The translations under genes were made by a program, and so were the position numbers. Shown here in pieces: positions 26,731 through 35,660 of a stretch of DNA of 64,000 nt. Position 1 is the stretch's first letter; every line of letters starts with the position of its first letter. The notes under the pieces were generated by a model. That model was not told the origin of the DNA and did not search any database. It saw only the letters and a program-made list of their open reading frames with translations. Origin of the DNA: Allobacillus halotolerans (GTDB taxonomy: Bacteria > Bacillota > Bacilli > Bacillales > Alkalibacillaceae); contig NZ_JAHLZF010000011.1 in the NCBI RefSeq assembly GCF_018967645.1, forward strand, positions 1-64,000, read 5' to 3'.

Positions 26731-27590
26731 ATGATCAAGCATCGAAACTACGAGATTTGATGATAAACCAAGAGAATAATCAATCTGCAAAAGCGATTGC
26801 TATATTCAGTGGTAAAGGTGGAGTGGGTAAATCGAATTATGCGATTAATTTTGGGCTTTGCCTAGCGGATCGGCGAAAAAAAGTACTACTGATTGATTTA
26901 GATATCGGCATGGGAAATATTGATGTCTTACTAGGTATGAGTCCAGATCATTCTATGGCTGAAATGCTAGAGAATAAAATGAGCATATTTGATATAATTG
27001 AATCAAGATCTGACTATTTTTCTTTTATCGCAGCCGGTACCAGTTTATCGCATTTATTTGAATTAAACACGTCGGGAAGGATGCATTTCATTCAGCAATT
27101 TCAAGAGGTTCTTCATTTTTTTGATTACATTCTCTTGGATTTAGGAGCAGGGATGACAAAAAGTCATTTAGCGTTTTTAGAAGCGGCTGATGAATCTATT
27201 GTTATAACGACACCAGAACCTACATCATTGACCGATAGCTATGCGGCAATAAAGCATCTATTAATTGAATCGGACAACAAAGATATTCAATTATCCTTAC
27301 TCGTAAACCGAACGGCTAAAAGTACAGAAGGATGGCAAGTGTATCAACGACTTAGGAAAGTTGCCATGAATTTCTTAGACTGTGAACTTCGGTTTGCTGG
27401 TAGCTTGCCAGATGATCCTGCAGTGTCAGAGTCTGTAAAAAAGCAAATTCCTTTTATAGAATCTTTTCCAAAATCTCGAATCTCAAAACAATTAGATAAA
27501 ATTGTCACTCAATATGAGCAAAAAGAATCGCCCGACACAGAGCGATCAATAACATTTATAGAGAAAATGAAAACGAAGTTATTTCGTTAA
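26724..27590 (+). CDS. flhG: Flagellar number regulator FlhG (YlxH), MinD-like ATPase
   Basis: A 288 aa MinD/ParA-type ATPase that activates FlhF GTPase and limits flagellar number. The deviant Walker A motif is FSGKGGVGKSNYAINFG (about residues 29-45), with LLIDLDIGMGNIDVLLG and the later ILLDLGAGM. The N-terminal MVNDQASKLRDLM resembles the FlhF-activating helix (DQAxxLR). A Lys/Phe-rich C-terminal end fits membrane association. A 134 bp gap follows before cheB. Confidence 0.95.
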   Translation: MVNDQASKLRDLMINQENNQSAKAIAIFSGKGGVGKSNYAINFGLCLADRRKKVLLIDLDIGMGNIDVLLGMSPDHSMAEMLENKMSIFDIIESRSDYFSFIAAGTSLSHLFELNTSGRMHFIQQFQEVLHFFDYILLDLGAGMTKSHLAFLEAADESIVITTPEPTSLTDSYAAIKHLLIESDNKDIQLSLLVNRTAKSTEGWQVYQRLRKVAMNFLDCELRFAGSLPDDPAVSESVKKQIPFIESFPKSRISKQLDKIVTQYEQKESPDTERSITFIEKMKTKLFR

Positions 27591-27724
27591 GTTAGTTTCA
27601 AGTTAATAAAAAAGAATGGTCGTATCAACCGAACCGATATTCAAACGAGCCACACAGAAACACGTTTATTTTTCTATCTCAATAGAAAATGAAATCACCA
27701 CAACGAAAGAAAGGTTGCCCGGCG

Positions 27725-28780
27725 ATGAAACCATATAAAGTACTCATAGTAGATGATTCAGCATTCATGAGAAAAATGATTTCCGATATTGTTCAGCAAT
27801 CTGAGCGATTAGAAGTCGTCGGAACAGCTAGAGACGGAGTAGACGGACTTAAAAAATTGAAAGATCTGAAACCGGACGTTGTAACGTTAGATGTAGAAAT
27901 GCCTAAGATGAATGGACTAGAAACATTGGAACGAATTATGAAAAGTCATCCCATGCCAGTCGTTATGCTATCTAGTACAACAAAAAGTGGAGCGAAAGAA
28001 ACGATTGAAGCCCTTCGTATAGGGGCAATCGACTTTATTTCCAAGCCTTCTGGACCCATTTCACTGGATATACATAAAGTGGCATCAGAGATTACCGAGA
28101 AAATCATTCAAGCAGCAGAAACATCAAGTGGTCAACAATATCAACATTTACGGAAAAAGTTCGATATAAATAATAACGAGCACATTCCGCCATTTATACA
28201 TAAACAAACAGTGGTCTGTATTGGCGTTTCAACAGGTGGACCAAAAGCCTTACAACAAGTCATCACTCAGTTGCCCAATGATTTTCATGCACCAGTCGTC
28301 ATCGTACAACATATGCCTGCGAAATTCACAAAATCACTTGCTGAGCGGCTGGATGAGCTTTCAGCTGTCAAAGTAAAAGAAGCAATACCTGGAGAGATTT
28401 TACGCAATGGTGTTGTCTATATTGCACCTGGAGATTATCATCTTCAACTCAAACAACTTAATCGTTCACTTGTCATTGACATCAACCGAGAAGAGCCGGA
28501 AAAGGGACATCGACCATCCGTGAATAAGTTGTTTTCATCGGTTGCTACATTAAAAAACACAAATAAACTAGCGGTTGTACTTACGGGGATGGGTACAGAC
28601 GGAACAGATGGAGCTATGGAACTGAAACAACTTGATACAAGGAGCATCATCATCGCTGAATCCCAGGAAACAGCATTGATTTACGGAATGCCCAAATCTA
28701 TTGTTGAACATATCAATGGTTGCTTGATCAGACGCTTGGATGAAATCACCTCGACACTGGTGGAATTGGTGAACGAATAG
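27725..28780 (+). CDS. cheB: Chemotaxis methylesterase/response regulator CheB
   Basis: A 351 aa protein that demethylates and deamidates chemoreceptors. The receiver domain has Asp56 in DVVTLDVEMPKMNG. The esterase domain has the catalytic Ser in GVSTGGPKALQQV, His in VQHMPAKFT and Asp in TGMGTDGTDGA. The ATG at 27725 is chosen for GAAAGG upstream and the normal N terminus MKPYKVLIVDDS; an ATG 36 bases earlier lacks a ribosome binding site. Confidence 0.95.
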   Translation: MKPYKVLIVDDSAFMRKMISDIVQQSERLEVVGTARDGVDGLKKLKDLKPDVVTLDVEMPKMNGLETLERIMKSHPMPVVMLSSTTKSGAKETIEALRIGAIDFISKPSGPISLDIHKVASEITEKIIQAAETSSGQQYQHLRKKFDINNNEHIPPFIHKQTVVCIGVSTGGPKALQQVITQLPNDFHAPVVIVQHMPAKFTKSLAERLDELSAVKVKEAIPGEILRNGVVYIAPGDYHLQLKQLNRSLVIDINREEPEKGHRPSVNKLFSSVATLKNTNKLAVVLTGMGTDGTDGAMELKQLDTRSIIIAESQETALIYGMPKSIVEHINGCLIRRLDEITSTLVELVNE

Positions 28781-28792
28781 GGAGGAACATTT

Positions 28793-30796
28793 ATGGAGAC
28801 TAGCCAATATTTAGGTATTTTTATCGATGAAAGTAACGAAAATTTACAGACAATCAACGATGGATTGCTCGACCTAGAAAAAGACCCTACGAATATGGAA
28901 CATATCGAAGTGATCTTTCGTGCGGCACACACATTAAAAGGTATGTCTGCAACAATGGGCTATGAAGAATTGACGACATTAACACATCAAATGGAAGATG
29001 TTCTCGATCTAGTCAGAAACAATCAATTACCAGCATCTACTAATTTGCTGGATATGTTATTGCATGCTGTCGAAAAGCTTGAGGAAATGGTCGGTGATAT
29101 CTCTTCGGGCGGTGATGGAAAAGGTGTAATACAACCTATTTTAGATCAACTCAAAGCAATCGAGAAAGGTGAAGATGTTTCGGATGATTCTGTAGCTTCC
29201 AACCAGGATGTCACTAGCAAAGAACTCACGCTCGATTCGTTTGAAGAAACGGTGATTAACCAAGCAAAAGCAGAAGGTTTACATACTTATCACTTAACGA
29301 TTCAACTGGCGGATGATTGTTTGCTGAAAGCAGCACGTGTCTATATGGTATTTGAGATCCTAGAGAAGGAAGGCGAAATAATTAAGTCAGTTCCTTCAGT
29401 CGAAGTACTTGAAAATGAAGAATTCGATCAACAGTTTGATGTGGCCTATGTGACTTCGATCGAACAGAAAGAAATAACTGACAAAATCATGAAGGTATCA
29501 GAAATTAAGCAGGTGAGCATTCAACCAATCGGCAATCAAAAACAAACGGAACGAACAGAAAACATAGGAATAAATCAAGAACCAACAAAACTTGATTCCA
29601 CAACGAAGGAAGCCCAAGAAAATTCTGGATCCAAACGAAAACAAGCAGCAAATAAAACCATCCGTGTTAATATCAATCGTTTGGATGCATTGATGAATTT
29701 GTTTGAAGAGCTAGTCATTGACAGAGGAAGACTAGAACAAATCGCCGATGAAATGGAGCATAATGATTTAACAGAGACGGTCGGTCGAATGACCAGGATT
29801 TCCAGTGATTTACAAAGCATCATTTTAAACATGCGTATGGTCCCGATTGAGCAGGTTTTCAATCGTTTTCCACGAATGGTTCGCCAATTGACACGAGAGT
29901 TACAAAAAGAGATTCAATTGGATATTGAAGGTGCCGAAACAGAGCTCGATCGAACGGTAATCGATGAGATTGGGGATCCTTTAGTCCACTTAATCCGGAA
30001 CTCGTTAGATCATGGGATTGAAACGCCAGATGTCCGAGAAAAAATGGGAAAAAATCGCCAAGGACACGTGTTGTTAAAGGCTTATCACAGTGGCAATCAT
30101 GTGTATATTGAAATTTCTGATGATGGACAAGGAATTAATCGAGAAAAAGTATTGAATAAAGCCATCGAAAATCAGGTGGTCACACCTGAACAAGCGAATC
30201 AGCTATCGAATCGAAAAATCGATGAACTCATTTTAGCAAGTGGATTCTCAACAGCGGACGAGATTTCTGATATATCTGGTCGAGGAGTGGGACTGGATGT
30301 TGTCAAAAATACAATAGAATCCTTGGGCGGAACAATAGAAATTATATCAGAGGAAGGAAAAGGGACCACGTTTACGATCCAACTCCCACTGACATTATCA
30401 ATTATCTCAGTCATGTTAAGCACGATTGGTAATGAAACGTATGCCGTACCACTTTCAACAATCATCGAAACGGCGCTGATCAAACCGGAAGAAATCGTTA
30501 CCGTACAAGGACAACAGATGATGCATTTCAGAGAGTCTGTGATTCCACTTATCTTTTTACGTGATGTGCTGGAAGTGCCAGATTCTGCTAATGAATCTGC
30601 CTATGAATCCGTTATCATTGTTCGTAAAGGTGAACAAGTGGCAGGTCTGGTAGTTGATTCACTGATCGGGCAACAAGAAGTTGTTTTGAAAAATTTAGGA
30701 AACTATCTAACGAACATATTTGCCATATCAGGGGCGACAATACTCGGCGATGGAGAAGTGGCGTTAATCATAGATACGCATTCACTAATTAAATAA
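28793..30796 (+). CDS. cheA: Chemotaxis histidine kinase CheA
   Basis: A 667 aa class II histidine kinase. P1 carries His46 in FRAAHTLKGMSATMG. P2 (about residues 155-250) binds CheY and CheB, followed by a Gln/Thr/Glu linker. P3 dimerisation begins at IRVNINRLDALMNLFEELVI, P4 is the ATPase (DPLVHLIRNSLDHGIE, SDDGQGINREKV, GRGVGLDVVKN) and P5 the CheW-like domain at the C terminus. It phosphorylates CheY and CheB. A GGGAGG ribosome binding site follows the cheB stop. Confidence 0.97.
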   Translation: METSQYLGIFIDESNENLQTINDGLLDLEKDPTNMEHIEVIFRAAHTLKGMSATMGYEELTTLTHQMEDVLDLVRNNQLPASTNLLDMLLHAVEKLEEMVGDISSGGDGKGVIQPILDQLKAIEKGEDVSDDSVASNQDVTSKELTLDSFEETVINQAKAEGLHTYHLTIQLADDCLLKAARVYMVFEILEKEGEIIKSVPSVEVLENEEFDQQFDVAYVTSIEQKEITDKIMKVSEIKQVSIQPIGNQKQTERTENIGINQEPTKLDSTTKEAQENSGSKRKQAANKTIRVNINRLDALMNLFEELVIDRGRLEQIADEMEHNDLTETVGRMTRISSDLQSIILNMRMVPIEQVFNRFPRMVRQLTRELQKEIQLDIEGAETELDRTVIDEIGDPLVHLIRNSLDHGIETPDVREKMGKNRQGHVLLKAYHSGNHVYIEISDDGQGINREKVLNKAIENQVVTPEQANQLSNRKIDELILASGFSTADEISDISGRGVGLDVVKNTIESLGGTIEIISEEGKGTTFTIQLPLTLSIISVMLSTIGNETYAVPLSTIIETALIKPEEIVTVQGQQMMHFRESVIPLIFLRDVLEVPDSANESAYESVIIVRKGEQVAGLVVDSLIGQQEVVLKNLGNYLTNIFAISGATILGDGEVALIIDTHSLIK

Positions 30797-30809
30797 GGAG
30801 GCTGTTTAG

Positions 30810-31277
30810 ATGAGCAAAGTGTCAAAAGAAGTTAAAGTGATCGTCTTCAGGTTGCAAAATGAAGAATATGGGGTGCCAATCGATTATGTCGGTTCAATCG
30901 AGAGAATGCTAGAAATTACTCGGATTCCCAATACACCGAAGTTTATTAAAGGAGTCATAAACTTACGTGGTATTGTCACACCGGTCATTGATTTACGTGA
31001 GCGTTTTGGTATGGAAACGAGTGAGTATTCTAATCGGTCAAGAATGATTATCGTGCACATTGATGATAAAGAAGTCGGTATGATTGTTGATGAAGCGAAC
31101 GATGTTGTTGACTTGAGTGAAGATGACATTGAAACACCACCAGAAGTAATTGGTTCGGTGGACACTGATTATGTCCGTGGTGTAGCCAAATTGGAACATC
31201 GGTTATTAATTCTGTTAAATCTTGATCGAGTACTCTCCAATGAAGAAGTGAATCAGTTATCAGCAGTGGAAAAATAA
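30810..31277 (+). CDS. cheW: Chemotaxis coupling protein CheW
   Basis: A 155 aa adaptor bridging chemoreceptors and CheA. The CheW beta-barrel signatures are VFRLQNEEYGVPIDYVGSIERM, PKFIKGVINLRGIVTPVIDLRERF and IVDEANDVVDL. AGGAGG lies 8 bases before the ATG and the gene follows cheA by 13 bases. Confidence 0.96.
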   Translation: MSKVSKEVKVIVFRLQNEEYGVPIDYVGSIERMLEITRIPNTPKFIKGVINLRGIVTPVIDLRERFGMETSEYSNRSRMIIVHIDDKEVGMIVDEANDVVDLSEDDIETPPEVIGSVDTDYVRGVAKLEHRLLILLNLDRVLSNEEVNQLSAVEK

Positions 31278-31301
31278 CTCTGCTGGTGGAAAGGAAGTAT
31301 T

Positions 31302-31934
31302 ATGAATCATCCTTTTGATTATACAGCGATCCACAAAGATGTTTTAAAAGAAATCGCTAATATCGGTGCGGGTAACGCTGCGACGTCATTATCTGAAATG
31401 TTGAATCAACCCGTACACATGAAAACGCCAGTTGTACATGTTGTTTCCTTTGATGAAATGATGGAAAGGGCAGGTGGGAAGGAAGAAGTACAAGCTGCTA
31501 TTCATGTAGAGTTACAAGGACGGTTAAAAGGAAGCATGTTTTTTGTGATTGATCCGGCTGAAGCAGAAGAATTTGTTGGATTGCTGACCGGCAATAAGAA
31601 CTTATCCTTAATAGAAGGCGATTCATTCGCAATATCTGCTTTTATGGAATTAGGAAATATTTTAACTGGATCCTATGTGCGTGCGTTATCTGACTTTACA
31701 AATTTGGAAATACATCAATCCGTTCCTTCTGTCGCTATAGATATGCTGGGTGCAATGTTGACTGCAGGTCTAATCGAAATTTCGCAAGTATCCGACCACG
31801 CAATTATGATTGAAACAGTTTTCAGTGATGAAACATCGGAAAAGAACCCATTACAAGGTCATTTTATTTTATTACCGGACCCAGAAGCATTTCAACAAAT
31901 TTTTGAAGTATTGGGAGTTGCCGATCATGAGTAA
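31302..31934 (+). CDS. cheC: CheY-P phosphatase CheC
   Basis: A 210 aa CheC-type phosphatase that dephosphorylates CheY-P and is activated by CheD. Both active-site helices are present: DVLKEIANIGAGNAATSLSEML and AISAFMELGNILTGSYVRALS. It lacks the SpoA domain of FliY. It overlaps cheD by 8 bases, consistent with the CheC-CheD partnership. Confidence 0.95.
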   Translation: MNHPFDYTAIHKDVLKEIANIGAGNAATSLSEMLNQPVHMKTPVVHVVSFDEMMERAGGKEEVQAAIHVELQGRLKGSMFFVIDPAEAEEFVGLLTGNKNLSLIEGDSFAISAFMELGNILTGSYVRALSDFTNLEIHQSVPSVAIDMLGAMLTAGLIEISQVSDHAIMIETVFSDETSEKNPLQGHFILLPDPEAFQQIFEVLGVADHE

Positions 31935-32424
31935 GGTTCTGGGTGCTGTCAAGGTTGGAATAGCTGATTTAAACGTAGTCGAACACCCAGGATCGATTTC
32001 CACAATCGGACTAGGTTCGTGTGTTGGCGTTGTGATCTATGATGAACAAATCCGTATAGCTGGATTGGTCCATGTGATGCTTCCTGATTCGTCAATTGCC
32101 AAAACTGAGGATTTTAAACAAGGTAAATTTGCAGATACGGGAATTGCGACACTAATTGAAATGATGCTGCAAAAGAATGCTAAAAAGAGCCGAATGAAAG
32201 CTAAAATTGCGGGTGGAGCTCAAATGTTCACCAATCAAAGCGGGAAAGATACAATCCGGATTGGGCCAAGAAATATTGATGCAGTAAAAGAAGTGCTCAC
32301 AGAGCATAACATACCACTCCTTGCTGAAGATGTTGGCGGAAATAAAGGCCGGACAATCGAATTCAGTACGGAGAGTTTACTTTTGAAGGTTCGGACCATA
32401 CAGCAAGGTGAACAGTTCATATAA
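31927..32424 (+). CDS. cheD: Chemoreceptor glutamine deamidase CheD
   Basis: A 165 aa deamidase of receptor glutamines that also activates CheC. The catalytic Cys and His are in the motifs TIGLGSCVGVVIYDE and IAGLVHVMLPDS; the receptor-loop segment KAKIAGGAQMF is typical. The ATG at 31927 is chosen because GGGAG lies upstream and the product starts MSKVLGAVKVGIAD; the reading frame stays open further upstream only as a shadow of cheC. Confidence 0.95.
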   Translation: MSKVLGAVKVGIADLNVVEHPGSISTIGLGSCVGVVIYDEQIRIAGLVHVMLPDSSIAKTEDFKQGKFADTGIATLIEMMLQKNAKKSRMKAKIAGGAQMFTNQSGKDTIRIGPRNIDAVKEVLTEHNIPLLAEDVGGNKGRTIEFSTESLLLKVRTIQQGEQFI

Positions 32425-32457
32425 TCAGAAAGCCTGAGTTTCAGGAGGTTACATATT

Positions 32458-33225
32458 ATGGTATTAACCGAAGATTCCTTGAAGACAATTTGGAAAAAAT
32501 GGCAACAGGATAAGGATGAGCAAGCTGGGAATAAATTGGTTGAACACTACATGCCACTAGTGGATTATCAAGTCAACCGCATTTATACAACATTACCGAA
32601 GAATGTGGAAAGACAGGATATAAAAAGCTTGGCTTTTATGGGGTTGGTTGATGCATTAGAAAAGTTCGATCCCAACCGTGATTTAAAATTCGATACGTAC
32701 GCTTCTTTTCGCATAAAAGGTTCGATCATTGATGGTTTACGAAAGGAAGATTGGCTGCCAAGGTCTGTCAGAGAAAAAGCAAAAATAGTCGAGCAAGCAA
32801 CGGAGCGATTGGAAAAGAGATTGAATCGAGAACCAAAAATCAGTGAAATCGCAAATGAAGTCGGCATATCCCACCAAGAAACCTCAGAAATTGTAAAAGA
32901 TACACTTGTCGCAAATTTTCTATCGATTGAAGAACAAAAAAGTGAACAACAACCCGAGCATCGGGAGAGCTTAAGGAACACCATACCAGATAGACAAGCG
33001 TATACGCCGGAAGAGTCCAGCTTGAAAAAAGAGCAAATCAATGAATTGGTAACAGTGATTACAGAACTGAATGAAAAAGAACAGCTTGTCCTACAACTAT
33101 TTTATAAAGAAGAATTGACATTCACAGAAATTGGGGGGATTCTTCAACTCTCGACTTCTCGAATTTCACAGATACATACAAAATCCATTGCAAAACTGAA
33201 AAGCCTTTTAACGACTGTTCAATAA
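32458..33225 (+). CDS. sigD: Flagellar/motility sigma factor SigD (FliA family)
   Basis: A 255 aa sigma-28 factor that directs transcription of late flagellar, chemotaxis and autolysin genes. Region 2 is at about residues 25-100 (EHYMPLVDYQVNRIY, DIKSLAFMGLVDALEKFDP, FDTYASFRIKGSIIDGLRKEDW), region 3 follows (PKISEIANEVGIS) and region 4 ends the protein (LNEKEQLVLQLFYKEELTFTEIGGIL). AGGAGG precedes the ATG. It is placed late in the operon, where B. subtilis sigD expression depends on reading through the whole fla/che transcript. Confidence 0.96.
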   Translation: MVLTEDSLKTIWKKWQQDKDEQAGNKLVEHYMPLVDYQVNRIYTTLPKNVERQDIKSLAFMGLVDALEKFDPNRDLKFDTYASFRIKGSIIDGLRKEDWLPRSVREKAKIVEQATERLEKRLNREPKISEIANEVGISHQETSEIVKDTLVANFLSIEEQKSEQQPEHRESLRNTIPDRQAYTPEESSLKKEQINELVTVITELNEKEQLVLQLFYKEELTFTEIGGILQLSTSRISQIHTKSIAKLKSLLTTVQ

Positions 33226-33254
33226 ATCGTTCAGTGACTAGGAGTGAAAAAAAC

Positions 33255-34658
33255 TTGGATTTGTCGAGCGTCTTTCTAATCCAGATTAGTGATGATAAAA
33301 TGCAAGCACTTATAGAGTTTAACCGTGAGGTATTACAACATCGATCTACCCAAGAATTACACGAACTAAAAGAACAAATTCATTTAAAAGATCTTTTTGA
33401 TTTTGCTCGTTCGAAAAACGTAACATATGGGTTGTTGGAAGATGTTTTATTAACGATGATTAAAAACTTTCGAATTAACCAAGATCCCGTTGTCTTTGCA
33501 AGAGGGCTTGCGCCTCAACATGGGAAGAATGGTATGTTGAAATATCACGTACAATTAGGAACAACAATCGAGATAAACGATCAAGAGCATATTGACTTCA
33601 AAGAAATCATGGTCATTCCAAAGGTCGAAACAGGCACGAAATTAGTTACCATTATTCCGCCAACAGAATCAAAGGATGGAATGAATGTTACAGGTAACGT
33701 AGTTAAGGCAAAGCCCGGGAAACCAGCAGTTATGAAGGCTGGAAAAAATACAGAATTTCAGGAAGAGCACCAGGCAATATTTGCTACCGGAAGCGGCCAA
33801 GTCAGTTTGATTTCAAAACAAATACAAGTACTTCCTGTTTATGAAGTGAAAAAATCGGTGAGTATGGAGACAGGCAACATTGATTTTAATGGTTCAATCG
33901 TTATAAATGGTGACGTTCCCACAGGTTTCTCTTTAAAGGCAAGAGGCGATATAACGATTCAAGGGACTGTCGAAGCTGCCACCCTGGAAGCCGGGGGTTC
34001 GATTTTTGTCCATGAGGGTGTATATGCGGCTGGTAATGGAAGACTTGATGCCGGAATGGATATTCGCGTACGGAATATTAATCAAGCAAATCTTAAAGCA
34101 GGTAGAAATATCATTATTGAAAATTCTTGTTTACATAGTCACATCGATGCTCAAGATATGCTCTATTGCCACCGAGGACATATTATTGGAGGACATATAT
34201 CTGTCGGTAAGAAAATTGAAGGAAATGATTTCGGCAATCGTTTAGAAACAAAGACAGAAGTTTATTTAGGCCATAGTATGGATGTCATGCATTTGTATAA
34301 TGAACTAGAGTCAAAAATTGAACAAGCCCAAGACCAATTAAAAAAGTTAAAACTATTGGGAGAACGTTTAGAAGAAGTCAAACAAATTAGGGATCTATCA
34401 AGCAAAGAACGTGTAGCGATGTTGCGTCAAAGAAACACGTATAACATGACAAAGATTGAACTTGAGAAGTTGCTTGAAAAACAATTTACATTGAACGAAG
34501 AGAAGGAAGCATTTGATTTTTTGAAAATGGATGTAAATGGTATCCTGTATCCAAATGTTCATGTAATGGTCGGAAAGTACTCCATGTCCATTCAACAAGA
34601 ATATAAACACGTATCGGTTGTCTACAAACATCAAGATTTTTCGATCATTCCTTTATAA
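33255..34658 (+). CDS. FapA/DUF342 family protein
   Basis: A 467 aa protein of the DUF342 (flagellar assembly protein A) family. A variable N-terminal domain is followed by the DUF342 beta-helical repeats (PPTESKDGMNVTGNVVKAKPGKP, then GNIDFNGSIVINGDVPTGFSLKARGDITIQGTVEAATLEAGG) and a C-terminal coiled coil (about residues 345-420). The function is not settled; links to flagella and to polar localisation are known in other bacteria. The TTG at 33255 is chosen for AGGAGTG 8 bases upstream; the GTG at 33234 precedes that site. It sits between sigD and swrB, where B. subtilis 168 has no gene. Confidence 0.8.
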   Translation: MDLSSVFLIQISDDKMQALIEFNREVLQHRSTQELHELKEQIHLKDLFDFARSKNVTYGLLEDVLLTMIKNFRINQDPVVFARGLAPQHGKNGMLKYHVQLGTTIEINDQEHIDFKEIMVIPKVETGTKLVTIIPPTESKDGMNVTGNVVKAKPGKPAVMKAGKNTEFQEEHQAIFATGSGQVSLISKQIQVLPVYEVKKSVSMETGNIDFNGSIVINGDVPTGFSLKARGDITIQGTVEAATLEAGGSIFVHEGVYAAGNGRLDAGMDIRVRNINQANLKAGRNIIIENSCLHSHIDAQDMLYCHRGHIIGGHISVGKKIEGNDFGNRLETKTEVYLGHSMDVMHLYNELESKIEQAQDQLKKLKLLGERLEEVKQIRDLSSKERVAMLRQRNTYNMTKIELEKLLEKQFTLNEEKEAFDFLKMDVNGILYPNVHVMVGKYSMSIQQEYKHVSVVYKHQDFSIIPL

Positions 34659-34675
34659 AAAAAGGAGTGAGTTAA

Positions 34676-34993
34676 GTGAGTTGGAAGGGTGTAGAATTAC
34701 AAGTCGCACTGCCGAGAGTTCAAGAACACAGTCAACTCCAAGATCAACTGCAACAACGCGGCAAACAAAGTCAAGACTTTATCGGCCAGAATCATTTAAA
34801 AGAAGCAGAAAAGATGCGAAAAGCAGTAATAAAATCAGAACAAAAAGATCAAACGCAAATTCATAGGGATGCAGATGATAGCAACCAAGTCCGACAATCA
34901 AACGAACATCACAGACCTTTGAAACAGCAACGAACAGAGGAAAATAGATTAAATCATCCTTATTTAGGAAAGAAGATTGATTATTCACGCTAG
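34676..34993 (+). CDS. Small conserved hypothetical protein of the fla/che operon
   Basis: A 105 aa hydrophilic protein with no membrane segment or recognised domain. It starts MSWKGVELQVALPRVQEHSQLQDQLQQRG, then a Lys/Glu/Gln-rich helical middle, then a Gln/Arg/His-rich stretch and the tail HPYLGKKIDYSR. I recall similar KGVELQVALPR...GKxID proteins downstream of sigD in other Firmicutes, but cannot name a function. GTG start at 34676 with AGGAGTGA 6 bases upstream. It is translationally packed between the DUF342 gene and swrB (17 and 20 bp gaps), so a motility-related role is a positional inference only. Confidence 0.75.
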   Translation: MSWKGVELQVALPRVQEHSQLQDQLQQRGKQSQDFIGQNHLKEAEKMRKAVIKSEQKDQTQIHRDADDSNQVRQSNEHHRPLKQQRTEENRLNHPYLGKKIDYSR

Positions 34994-35013
34994 CGATTGG
35001 AGAAGGGTTCGAC

Positions 35014-35514
35014 GTGTTACTATTAAGCTTAATTTTACATGGCGTTACATTCATTTTTCTGTTTCTTCTCTATCAGAAACTTCAGGAAAATAAAGAGCGA
35101 GAAAATGTTATTGAACAGAAAGAAAAAGAAATTGATGAACTATTCCATAATTATTTAGTAGAGATCAAGGAAGAGAACCAGAAATTCACCGAACAAATAA
35201 ACAAAATGAAAAAACAACAAGATAAGCAAAGAACGCAACAGCAACAAAGCAAAGAATCAGTCATAGAAAAAGAGGATTCGACCGAATTTGAAGAGGAGCC
35301 CTTCTTTACCAAAGAAAACTTCCCCGATGAACTGGATTATGAACCACTTATTCCACAAGAAGAACATGAGCCGGTGTATGAGCTAACAATGGAAAGCCGA
35401 GTGATGCACCTTTACGATCAAGGCTATTCAGCAGATCAAATTGCTAAACAATTAAACGTAGGTGTGACAGAGATCGAACTAATGATTAAAATTCATACAC
35501 AATTGTCGAATTAA
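35014..35514 (+). CDS. swrB: Swarming motility protein SwrB (YlxL)
   Basis: A 166 aa protein with an N-terminal transmembrane helix (MLLLSLILHGVTFIFLFLLY), a charged coiled coil (about residues 22-85), an acidic stretch and a C-terminal helix-turn-helix-like motif (LYDQGYSADQIAKQLNVGVTEIELMI). This architecture and the position after sigD match SwrB, which in B. subtilis promotes switch-complex completion and FliF/FliG function. GTG start with GGAGAAGG about 8 bases upstream. It is the last gene of the block; no clear terminator follows before the rpsB promoter. Confidence 0.85.
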   Translation: MLLLSLILHGVTFIFLFLLYQKLQENKERENVIEQKEKEIDELFHNYLVEIKEENQKFTEQINKMKKQQDKQRTQQQQSKESVIEKEDSTEFEEEPFFTKENFPDELDYEPLIPQEEHEPVYELTMESRVMHLYDQGYSADQIAKQLNVGVTEIELMIKIHTQLSN

Positions 35515-35517
35515 CAC

Positions 35518-35546
35518 TTGCTAGTGTAAAATCAATATGATATATT
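35518..35546 (+). promoter_or_regulatory. Sigma-A promoter of rpsB
   Basis: TTGCTA (35518-35523), 17 bp spacer, TATATT (35541-35546). It starts immediately after the swrB stop and predicts a leader of about 107 nt. The leader can form a long stem in which CGCTC near 35570 pairs with GAGCG near 35624, a plausible S2 autoregulatory leader, though I cannot match it to a named family. Confidence 0.6.
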
Positions 35547-35660
35547 TACTTTTGGTGTTAGTACACACGCTCGTCGAAACAGTACAGTGGTGCTTTCAAA
35601 AAGTTCTGTTCTGTTGATGAAGTGAGCGGAGGAATATAAAAACCATAGGAGGAATGAACA

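Noticed and set aside
27633-27640. Sigma-D promoter before cheB (ACCGATAT)
   Set aside because: The -10 matches 7 of 8, but no TAAA element lies 14-16 bases upstream.
6654-35514. A novel multi-gene defence or metabolic system within the long operon
   Set aside because: Nearly every gene is a recognised flagellar or chemotaxis component; the unassigned ones (the TIGR02530 gene, the DUF342 gene and the 105 aa gene) are reported separately.
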